Position numbers and translations under genes: made by a program
Shown: piece by piece, positions 57,469-64,000 of the stretch
How positions within the stretch are numbered: position 1 is the first letter of the stretch
Layout of the letters: each line of letters begins with the position of its first letter
Assembly (NCBI GenBank): GCA_030747075.1
Contig: JASLLL010000006.1
Location: 1 to 64,000, forward strand
DNA length: 64,000 nt
Direction of reading: 5' to 3'
Source: Gemmatimonadota bacterium
GTDB lineage: Bacteria; ARS69
The notes under the pieces: model-generated
What the model was told of the DNA's origin: nothing
Database searches by the model: none
Seen by the model: the letters and a program-made list of their open reading frames with translations, nothing else

Positions 57469-57477
57469 TGCTATTAT
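57469..57477 (+). promoter_or_regulatory. Putative extended -10 promoter of the LVIVD protein gene
   Basis: TGCTATTAT is an extended -10 element (TGn before TATTAT) 52 bp before the start codon. A TTGAGG lies 20 bp upstream of the hexamer, a longer spacer than ideal. On the other strand CATAAT in the same bases could serve the EamA gene. Confidence 0.35.
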
Positions 57478-57529
57478 GGACATCCTTGTACGCAATCCCG
57501 GAAATCGCAGCCATCCTGAGGAACCCAGT

Positions 57530-59932
57530 ATGCATCGGAACATCTCTCTTGCCGCTCTGGCGGTCGCCCTGTCTTGCCTTGCGCCGTGTCCCTCGTTCGC
57601 GTGGGATACCTACAACACCGTCCTTCGCAGCCATCAGAATGTCCACCCCGGCGTGAATGACTGCTGGGGGTACACGGCCCCGGACGGAACGGAACTGGCC
57701 ATCTATGGCTACGATCTGGGAACGGCCTTCGTGAACGCGACGGACCCGGACAACCCGGTCGAGATCTTCGACCTGGCCGGTCCCAGTTCCGTCTGGCGAG
57801 ACATCAAGACATACCTCAACTATGCGTACATCGTCACGGAAGGATCGGGCGCGGGGACGGGCATGCAGATTGTGGATCTCTCGGATCCGCTGAACCCCGT
57901 CTATGTCACCACCTACACGGCGGCCGGAATGACCACCGCGCACAACATCTGGATCGACGAACCCGAGGGCGTCGCCTATTGCTGCGGGGCGGCCCCGGGC
58001 GGGGGGATGCACATTCTGTCGCTTGCGGACCCCGAGAATCCGGTAGAGCTGGACTTCTTCAGTCAGTACTACATCCACGATCTGTATGTCGGGAACGGTC
58101 GAGCTTATGCCGGGAACATCTACTCGGGCGCGCTTCGGATCATTGATGTGACGAATCCATCCCAGCCGGTGACCATTGCTTCGCATTTCTATCCGGACGG
58201 ATTCACACACAACGGGTGGCCGACCGCGGATGAGTCGCACTGCATCACCACGGATGAAGTCGGCGGGGGGCACCTGAAGATCTGGGACATCTCCAACTTC
58301 TCGAACATCTCGCTTGCCGGAGAGTGGGAGCCGGACCCCAACGGGATCATCCACAATGCTCTGCTCCGTGACGACATGGCGTACATCTCCTACTACACGC
58401 GCGGAGCCCGAATCGTGGATGTCACGAACCCGACCGCTCCCGTGGAAGTGGGGTACTTCGACACCTCCACAAGGCCCAGCGGGTTCAATGGTGACTGGGG
58501 CATCTACTGCTTCCGGGACGACAACATCGTGTACGCGTCGGATCGCCAGAACGGACTGTTCATCTTTGAGTTCGTCGGGGACTTTGCCGCGGACATTTCC
58601 GGGGTCGTGCGTGACGCGGGAACGATGGCCGTTCTGGACAGCGCGACGGTAACCCTCCTGGAGGACGGGCTCACACTCTCTACCGGAGGGGCGGGCACCT
58701 ATGCCGGCGCGGTCTCCGGAGGGAGCTACACGGTGATCACCACGCGGTTCGGTTATGTACCGGACACGACCGTTGTGGCCATGCCCGGGCACTCGCAGGT
58801 GACCCACGATGTACTGCTGAGCGCGTCCCCGAACGGGGCGGCGCGGCTTCACCTGACATACCGCGGCGCCCCTGCGGAAGGGGTGCTGATGGATATCCCG
58901 GGGACCCCCGTTCACGGACTGGTGTCGGACGCCGCCGGGGAGATTCTCGTGCCGGGTCTTCCGGTGGGACAGACCTGGGGGCTTCGCGTGGCGCGCTTCG
59001 GGCTGGCGGTGACGGAGATTCCCGCAGCGGTCACCGAGGGGACCGTGACGGATGTGTTCGCGGAACTGGCCTCGGGATTCCAGGACGACTTCGAAGTCGA
59101 TCAGGGCTGGACGGTGGGAGACCCCGCCGATGACGCAACGGACGGATTCTGGGAACGGCGGATTCCTCTCGGCAGCTACTTCCTGGGTATCGTCGGTCCC
59201 GAAGAGGACGCAACCCAGGCCGGGACCGGATACGCCTACATCACGGAACGCCATGTGATGGGGGCCTATGTCGGGACTTCGGATGTGGATACCGGGCGCA
59301 CCTCCGTGCTCTCCCCCGTGTTTGATGCGACCGGGCTGGGGTCACTCATGCTGAACTACCAGCGCTGGTTTTCGAATCGGGCGCCCACTCCCGCATCGGA
59401 TCCGTTCCGGGCGGAGATCAGCAACGACGGCGGCGCCACCTGGACGAATCTGGAGACGGTGAACACGGGAACGGACAGCTGGGCCGCGGTGAGCATCTCG
59501 CTGGACGGGGTGATCACCCTGACGGACTCCATGCGTCTCCGGTTCTCGGCGGAGGACCCAGGTAGCGACACCTATGTGGAAGCCGGACTCGACGATGTAG
59601 AGATTCTCTCCACCGCGACTTCGGCGGGAATCCCGTCTGCCGCGACGGACTCAGAGTCTCTGCTTCGCGCTCCAGTGCCGAGTCCGTTCCGTTCGAGCGT
59701 GGACTTTTCGTTTGAACTCCCCGCATCCGATGCCGTGGAACTGGTCGTCCACGATGTCTCGGGGCGTCGAGTCGCGCGGCTTCTCTCCGCCGAGCGCCTG
59801 GCTTCGGGAGTGCATCGCGTTCGCTGGGACGGGCGGGATGACCAAGGGCGACAGGCGGTTCCGGGTGTCTACTTCGTGCGGCTGGAAACCCGGGAAGGCG
59901 TGGAGTCCGAGAAGGTCGTGCGCGTTCGCTGA
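57530..59932 (+). CDS. Secreted LVIVD-repeat (choice-of-anchor B type) protein with sorting-type C-terminus
   Basis: The 800-residue protein has a signal peptide (ISLAALAVALSCLAPCPSFA|W). The first 370 residues contain repeated blades with the motif (D/S)-x-x-(D/N)-P-x-x-P-V (NATDPDNPV, DLSDPLNPV, SLADPENPV, DVTNPSQPV, DVTNPTAPV), as in LVIVD-repeat beta-propellers. Carboxypeptidase-regulatory-like beta domains and an immune-inhibitor-type jelly roll (QDDFEVDQGWTVGDP, ISNDGGATWTNLETV) follow. The C-terminal 80 residues match the sorting-type domain of the M6 protease in this window (PSPFRSSVDFSFELP, VHDVSGRRVARLL, WDGRDDQGRQAVPGVYFV). Its role is unknown; adhesion or matrix function is plausible. 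Confidence 0.8.
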   Translation: MHRNISLAALAVALSCLAPCPSFAWDTYNTVLRSHQNVHPGVNDCWGYTAPDGTELAIYGYDLGTAFVNATDPDNPVEIFDLAGPSSVWRDIKTYLNYAYIVTEGSGAGTGMQIVDLSDPLNPVYVTTYTAAGMTTAHNIWIDEPEGVAYCCGAAPGGGMHILSLADPENPVELDFFSQYYIHDLYVGNGRAYAGNIYSGALRIIDVTNPSQPVTIASHFYPDGFTHNGWPTADESHCITTDEVGGGHLKIWDISNFSNISLAGEWEPDPNGIIHNALLRDDMAYISYYTRGARIVDVTNPTAPVEVGYFDTSTRPSGFNGDWGIYCFRDDNIVYASDRQNGLFIFEFVGDFAADISGVVRDAGTMAVLDSATVTLLEDGLTLSTGGAGTYAGAVSGGSYTVITTRFGYVPDTTVVAMPGHSQVTHDVLLSASPNGAARLHLTYRGAPAEGVLMDIPGTPVHGLVSDAAGEILVPGLPVGQTWGLRVARFGLAVTEIPAAVTEGTVTDVFAELASGFQDDFEVDQGWTVGDPADDATDGFWERRIPLGSYFLGIVGPEEDATQAGTGYAYITERHVMGAYVGTSDVDTGRTSVLSPVFDATGLGSLMLNYQRWFSNRAPTPASDPFRAEISNDGGATWTNLETVNTGTDSWAAVSISLDGVITLTDSMRLRFSAEDPGSDTYVEAGLDDVEILSTATSAGIPSAATDSESLLRAPVPSPFRSSVDFSFELPASDAVELVVHDVSGRRVARLLSAERLASGVHRVRWDGRDDQGRQAVPGVYFVRLETREGVESEKVVRVR

Positions 59933-59948
59933 TTCGGCGCGGAGCCTG

Positions 59949-60314
59949 CTAGCGGGCCTGCTCGGAGAAGATATCGAGGCGAATGTTGGATCCCGGTTCC
60001 ACGAAGAAGCGGATGCCCTCCTCGTCAGGCATCCATGAGAACTGAATGTCGCGCCTGCGGTGCCGGCCGGGGAACTCGACGAGTCCGCTCTCGAAGTCCT
60101 TCAGGTGGCAGCCGAGTGTCTTGAGTTCCGCATCCAGGTCCGAGAGTTCACGCGTGAGACGGTCGTGTTCCGGCGAAGAGTTGCCGAACTCCTCGCGGAC
60201 TCTGATCAGTTCCTTCCACTTGTCCGCTGCATCGCGCGCAATGGATCGCACAAGAGGGAGGGCCTGTTCGGCTTCCCGGATTGAAAAGCGCCGCTCTTCC
60301 TGGGATGCACTCAT
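59949..60314 (-). CDS. DUF2203 family protein
   Basis: The 121-residue protein has the DUF2203 pattern: RRFSIREAEQALPLVRSIARD, a helical hairpin with LTRELSDLDAELKTLGCHLKD, then ESGLVEFPGRHRRRDIQFSW and a closing GIRFFVEPGSNIRLDI. The family is of unknown function. It lies 170 bp downstream of the ferredoxin oxidoreductase beta gene on the same strand, but hairpins in the gap suggest it may be separate. Confidence 0.8.
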   Translation of the reverse strand: MSASQEERRFSIREAEQALPLVRSIARDAADKWKELIRVREEFGNSSPEHDRLTRELSDLDAELKTLGCHLKDFESGLVEFPGRHRRRDIQFSWMPDEEGIRFFVEPGSNIRLDIFSEQAR

Positions 60315-60484
60315 CGTTCCCCTCCCGGCCCGCCGGTCTGCGGGACACTAGTAGCATCGGCCGGACCGCACCGGCTCTTCACCGGAATCCTGCGGCCGCT
60401 TTGGGGGGATCGGTCGGTGATTGCGGGCGTTTCGCCCTCCCTCCGGCGAAGCCGCAGCAGAGCGCAGCCCGACACCCAAACCAG

Positions 60485-61510
60485 TTAGATCTCCCAGACA
60501 TCCCCTTGCTCAAGAAGGTCTTCCAGCTTCCCCGGCCCTTCGGCCGCAGTGACCGTGGCGATCTGGTCCGCCATGGCCGCATCGAAGGTGGGGGCCTCCA
60601 CGGCTCGGAACACGCCGATGGGAAGCGGGAAATCCGGGGGTTGCAATGACGCAAGCATAGACGCCATGGCCACAGAAGGGGCCTTTTCGTCGTGGACGAA
60701 GAGGCCGTCCGTCTGGTTTCCGCTTTCAGGAATGTCGACGATTTCAAGGTCCCGGGACTGGAAGCGAAGACCCTTGTTCTCTTCCGAGCCGAACACGAGC
60801 GGCTTCCCATGGGCGAGCTCCACCTGCGTGTCCTTGCGGTGGGCTCTCTCCGTGATGCTCTTGAAGGCGCCGTTGTTGAAGATGTTGCAGTTCTGGTAAA
60901 TCTCCACGAAGGAGGTTCCGCGGTGAGCCTGAGCCCGCGCGAGCGTCTCCTTGAGATGCTGCCCTGAGACATCGGTGGTGCGGGCGACGAAAGTGGCTCC
61001 CGACCCAAGCGCCAGCAGGATCGGATTGAACGGAGGGTCCACGGTGCCGTAGGGCGAGGACCGCGTGCGCTTGCCGTACTCCGAAGTGGGGGAGTACTGG
61101 CCCTTGGTGAGCCCGTAGATTCGGTTGTTGAACATCAAGATGTTGATGTCGACATTGCGCCGGAGCGTATGGATGAGGTGATTCCCTCCGATGGCAAGCG
61201 AGTCTCCGTCTCCGGACGCGACCCATACGGACAGATTCGGGTTGGCAATCTTCACACCACTGGCGATGGCGGCCGCACGGCCATGAATGCCGTGGAAACC
61301 GTAGGTCTTCAGGTAGTACGGAAACCGGCTGGAACATCCGATGCCCGACACGAAGACGAAGTCCTCCCGGGGAATCCCGAGCGTCGGAAGGATGTTCTGT
61401 ACCGCCGAGAGAATGGAATAGTCTCCGCAGCCCGGACACCATCGGATGGCCTGATTGCTGACGAAGTCCTTCTTGACGAGGGGAGCGCTCCCGTTGGCCT
61501 GGTCGGTCAT
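60485..61510 (-). CDS. korB: 2-oxoacid:ferredoxin oxidoreductase beta subunit
   Basis: The 341-residue subunit binds thiamine pyrophosphate: AIRWCPGCGDYSILSAVQ, GIGCSSRFPYYLKTYGFHGIHGRA, the TPP motif GDGDSLAIGGNHLIH to FNNRIYGLTKGQ, and two of the cluster-binding cysteines in WCPGC. It forms a complex with the alpha subunit encoded upstream and oxidises 2-oxoglutarate, or a related 2-oxoacid, with ferredoxin and CoA. The ATG overlaps korA by 4 bp. No separate ferredoxin-type delta subunit gene is present, as in KorAB of mycobacteria. Confidence 0.9.
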   Translation of the reverse strand: MTDQANGSAPLVKKDFVSNQAIRWCPGCGDYSILSAVQNILPTLGIPREDFVFVSGIGCSSRFPYYLKTYGFHGIHGRAAAIASGVKIANPNLSVWVASGDGDSLAIGGNHLIHTLRRNVDINILMFNNRIYGLTKGQYSPTSEYGKRTRSSPYGTVDPPFNPILLALGSGATFVARTTDVSGQHLKETLARAQAHRGTSFVEIYQNCNIFNNGAFKSITERAHRKDTQVELAHGKPLVFGSEENKGLRFQSRDLEIVDIPESGNQTDGLFVHDEKAPSVAMASMLASLQPPDFPLPIGVFRAVEAPTFDAAMADQIATVTAAEGPGKLEDLLEQGDVWEI

Positions 61511-63369
61511 TCCCCGTCCTCCAGCGTGCGGTGGATTGCATCCAGGATCTCCGAACTCTTGAACGGTTTGCCCTGGACCTTGTTGTACTGTTTCACATCG
61601 ATGAGGAACTCCGCTCGCAGCATGTGCGCCAACTGGCCGAGGTTCAGTTCCGGGACCAGGATCTTGTCAAACCCCTTCAGGAGTTCCTCCAGATTCTTCG
61701 GGAAGGGGAACAGGTAGTCCACATGAACATGGGACACTTGAAGACCGTTTTCCGCGCCGCGCCGCAGCGCGCCGCAGATGGCTCCGTAGGTGCTCCCCCA
61801 ACTGACAATCAGGAGTTTGCCGGTGCGGTCCCCGACCACTTCGGCGTCGGGGATGGAATCCTGGATCCGGGCGACCTTCTCGGCGCGCAGCTGGACCATC
61901 TTCTGGTGGTTGGCGGGGTCGTGGCTGACATTGCCGCTCCCGTCCTCCTTTTCCAGGCCTCCGATCCGATGTTCCAGGCCCGGCGTGCCGGGAATGGCCC
62001 AGGGCCGTGCGAGCGATTCCGGGTCCCGATCGAAGGGGCGGAAGCCCTCCGGGTCTGTTCGCAGCTTGACGGGGATTCCCGGGAGTTCGTCCGGGGAGGG
62101 GATCTTCCACGGCTCCGCGCCGTTGGCGAGGTATCCGTCCGAGAGAATGATGACCGGAGTCATGTACTGGATGGCGATCCGCGCCCCCTCCATGGCTGCC
62201 CAGAAGCAATGCCCCGGAGAGCGTGCGCTGATAATGGGGATGGGGGCCTCGCCGTGCCGCCCGTAGGCGGCCTGAAGCAGGTCCGCCTGCTCCGTTTTCG
62301 TGGGGAGACCCGTGGAGGGACCTCCTCGCTGGATGTTCACGATCACAAGCGGGAGCTCCGCCATCACAGCCAGCCCCATGGCTTCCGACTTGAGCGCCAT
62401 GCCCGGCCCGCTGGTGGTCGTGACCGCGAGCATCCCCGCGAACGCTCCACCGATCGCCTGGCAGATGGCTGCGATCTCATCTTCGACCTGGATGGTCAAC
62501 ACGCCATGGCGCTTGTGCTTGGCCATCTCGTGAAGGATGTCGCTGGCGGGGGTGATGGGATAAGTGGACAGAAACACGGGAAGCCGGGAGCGGTGCCCGG
62601 CGGCGGTCAGTCCGAGCGCCATGGCCGTATTGCCGTTGATGTTGCGGTATTTCCCGGGAGGGAACTCCGCCTTCTCCACGCGATAAGTGGTCTGGAAGAC
62701 ATGCGTGGCCTCGCAGTAGGCTCGTCCGCCCTGGATCGCGAGGCGGTTGGCCTCGGCCAGTTCGGGGCGGTTCTGGAACTTCTTTTTCAGCCAGGCGACC
62801 GTGGTGTCGGATGACTGATTGTAGAGGTAGTACATCATCCCCAGTGCGAAGAAGTTCTTGCATCGGTCCACGGTCTTGCGGGGAAGGTCCAGCTTCTCCA
62901 GCGCCTTCCGCGTGAGCGTCGTAAGCGGAACTTCGATGGTTCGGTAGCCGTCCAGCGAGTGGTCATCCAGGGGGCTCTTCTCGTACCCGGCAAGCTGGAT
63001 GTTCTTCGGCGTGAAGAGATCCGTATTGATGATCAGGATGGCATTGACCTTGAGGTCCTGGACGTTCATGCGAAGCGCGGCGGGATTCATCGCGACGAGT
63101 GCATCCGGCTGATCACCGGGAGTATGAATGTCCATGCTGGCAAAGCTGATCTGGAAGCCGCTCACGCCAGCCAGCGAACCCGCGGGTGCGCGGATCTCGG
63201 AAGGGAAGTCCGGGAAAGTGCTGACATCGTTCCCGAGGATGGCGGAGGTGTTGGTGAACTGGTTTCCGGTGACCTGCATTCCGTCACCGGAGTCTCCGGC
63301 GAACCGGATGATCACACGCTGGACGCTTTCGACTCCGTTCTGCACGGGGTCCTTCGCTGTCGGGTTCAT
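61507..63369 (-). CDS. korA: 2-oxoacid:ferredoxin oxidoreductase alpha subunit (gamma-alpha fusion)
   Basis: The 620-residue protein starts with the gamma domain (QRVIIRFAGDSGDGMQVTGNQF and AMNPAALRMNVQDLK) and continues with the pyrimidine-binding alpha domain (LSTYPITPASDILHEMAKHK, EDEIAAICQAIGGAFAGMLAVTTTSGPG, VNIQRGGPSTGLPTKTEQADL). The C-terminal domain has VSWGSTYGAICGALRRG and ELNLGQLAHMLRAEF. The ATG at 63369 follows GGAG; an upstream in-frame start at 63432 would overlap the DHH gene. It likely produces or consumes succinyl-CoA, which SucCD in this window can use. Confidence 0.9.
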   Translation of the reverse strand: MNPTAKDPVQNGVESVQRVIIRFAGDSGDGMQVTGNQFTNTSAILGNDVSTFPDFPSEIRAPAGSLAGVSGFQISFASMDIHTPGDQPDALVAMNPAALRMNVQDLKVNAILIINTDLFTPKNIQLAGYEKSPLDDHSLDGYRTIEVPLTTLTRKALEKLDLPRKTVDRCKNFFALGMMYYLYNQSSDTTVAWLKKKFQNRPELAEANRLAIQGGRAYCEATHVFQTTYRVEKAEFPPGKYRNINGNTAMALGLTAAGHRSRLPVFLSTYPITPASDILHEMAKHKRHGVLTIQVEDEIAAICQAIGGAFAGMLAVTTTSGPGMALKSEAMGLAVMAELPLVIVNIQRGGPSTGLPTKTEQADLLQAAYGRHGEAPIPIISARSPGHCFWAAMEGARIAIQYMTPVIILSDGYLANGAEPWKIPSPDELPGIPVKLRTDPEGFRPFDRDPESLARPWAIPGTPGLEHRIGGLEKEDGSGNVSHDPANHQKMVQLRAEKVARIQDSIPDAEVVGDRTGKLLIVSWGSTYGAICGALRRGAENGLQVSHVHVDYLFPFPKNLEELLKGFDKILVPELNLGQLAHMLRAEFLIDVKQYNKVQGKPFKSSEILDAIHRTLEDGE

Positions 63370-63428
63370 AGCTCCGCTCTCGCCGCAAGGCGATGGTTCC
63401 CCCGGTCTCCCGGGAAAAGGCTGACGGC

Positions 63429-64000
63429 TCACGCCCCCCGGGAGGAGGAGGCAGACAGTTTCTTGACGACTTGCTTCCTTGCCCTGTTCTTCGACACCCC
63501 TGATCTATCGGTTGAGAGGGATGGGGTCAAGAGATCCTCGGGTTTTCTTCCGATTGCGTCCATTTTCTCCAGGAATCGGAGCGTCAGGATATCTCGTGCG
63601 CGGGCGTAAGTGGAGGGGGTGAATCGATCCAGATGGGCGATCCCACCCGCCATCATTCCGTGTCCGCCCGCCTTTCCTTCCTTGCCGACCACCCGGGCAA
63701 TGGTCCGTCCCGCATGGCCGGAGCGGACCCTGGTTCGGAGCGACAGGGCCACCATGCCGTTCACCTGGCCCATGCAGAGCGCCCAGCGCACGGAGTCCAG
63801 TCGCAGAATCATGTCGCAGAACTCGGCGCAGAAGTCCGGGTTGGAGATCTTCCCCAGCGAAGTGACGGAGACATCCCCGTAGAGGACGGAGTGAGACAGC
63901 GCGTGTCCCATCAGCCCGAAGTACTCCCGGGAGACGCCCGCGTGTTCGATGTCGGAGATCTTGCGGAAGTCCACATGCGGGAAAAGCGCGACATAGGCGT
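63429..64000 (-). CDS. DHH-family phosphoesterase, C-terminal part (5' truncated)
   Basis: The frame is open to the window edge and gives 190 residues without the N-terminus. The final third has the DHHA1-type substrate loop GKAGGHGMMAGGIAHLDRF, and before it a region with ALSLRTRVRSGHAGRTIARVVG. This fits a DHH/DHHA1 phosphoesterase related to NrnA or RecJ-type enzymes that act on small RNAs or cyclic dinucleotides; the metal-binding DHH core lies beyond the window. The C-terminal 50 residues are basic. korA starts 60 bp downstream on the same strand. Confidence 0.65.
   Translation of the reverse strand, partial: AYVALFPHVDFRKISDIEHAGVSREYFGLMGHALSHSVLYGDVSVTSLGKISNPDFCAEFCDMILRLDSVRWALCMGQVNGMVALSLRTRVRSGHAGRTIARVVGKEGKAGGHGMMAGGIAHLDRFTPSTYARARDILTLRFLEKMDAIGRKPEDLLTPSLSTDRSGVSKNRARKQVVKKLSASSSRGA

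Noticed and set aside
57455-59254. A 599-codon minus-strand open frame opposite the LVIVD-repeat gene
   Set aside because: Antisense to a gene with signal peptide, repeats and C-terminal domain; composition is Val/Arg/His-rich with no family.

Overview
The window is about 64 kb of GC-rich bacterial DNA, tightly packed with genes. Start codons are often GTG or TTG, and neighbouring genes often overlap by 4 bp (ATGA/GTGA), which points to translational coupling. The cell is Gram-negative: it encodes heptose-lipopolysaccharide enzymes, an acyltransferase of the lipid A type, a PilQ secretin, a PilP lipoprotein and the end of a probable outer-membrane barrel. Two secreted proteins share a C-terminal FlgD/type-A sorting-like domain, as is common in the FCB group and related candidate phyla (Eisenbacteria/Krumholzibacteria type). 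That phylum placement is inference only. No insertion sequence, prophage, CRISPR array or rRNA was seen.

Layout. 1-3.3 kb: end of a barrel protein, CvpA, phosphomannomutase and mannose-1-phosphate guanylyltransferase (GDP-mannose supply). 3.5-19.8 kb: a complete type IV pilus locus in the Myxococcus-like order, namely a ComEA-like gene, pilB, pilT, pilC, pilS, pilR, two tandem pilins behind a sigma-54 promoter, an ABC transporter (pilH/pilI type), a TPR protein with pseudopilin-like repeats, pilD and pilMNOPQ. 20-26 kb: aroK, rsmD, coaD, an FmdB-type protein, a HAD hydrolase, obg, dprA and a lipid A-type acyltransferase, followed by about 320 bp without a convincing gene that ends in a strong terminator. 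26-32 kb: a membrane protein, RNase D, a GH57 enzyme with a DUF3467 protein, and a secreted M6 metalloprotease. 32-36 kb: separate heptose kinase and adenylyltransferase genes, sucCD and ndk. 36-44 kb: the classical yceD-rpmF-plsX-fabHDG-acpP-fabF-rnc cluster, with an RNase III carrying a very long charged tail. 43.8-49.6 kb: an ECF sigma factor, a membrane anti-sigma-like protein and a CHAT-domain protease in one operon, divergent from a PAS/Rossmann-like/GAF/GAF protein. 49.7-53.2 kb: gapA-pgk-tpiA-secG and tRNA-Leu(GAG). 53.3-64 kb: an aminotransferase with a hexapeptide acetyltransferase, ornithine aminotransferase, an EamA transporter, a secreted LVIVD-repeat protein, a DUF2203 protein, a two-subunit 2-oxoacid:ferredoxin oxidoreductase and a truncated DHH-family protein.

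How the genes fit together. The pilus genes, the ComEA-like protein and DprA together suggest twitching and natural DNA uptake, with pilin transcription controlled by PilS/PilR and sigma-54. The oxidoreductase and SucCD can interconvert 2-oxoglutarate, succinyl-CoA and succinate through ferredoxin. The most unusual module is the ECF sigma / anti-sigma / CHAT protease operon, which may be a protease-gated transcriptional switch at the cell envelope. A recurring promoter pattern (TTGAC, 17-bp spacer, TA-rich first and T last hexamer) precedes several operons.
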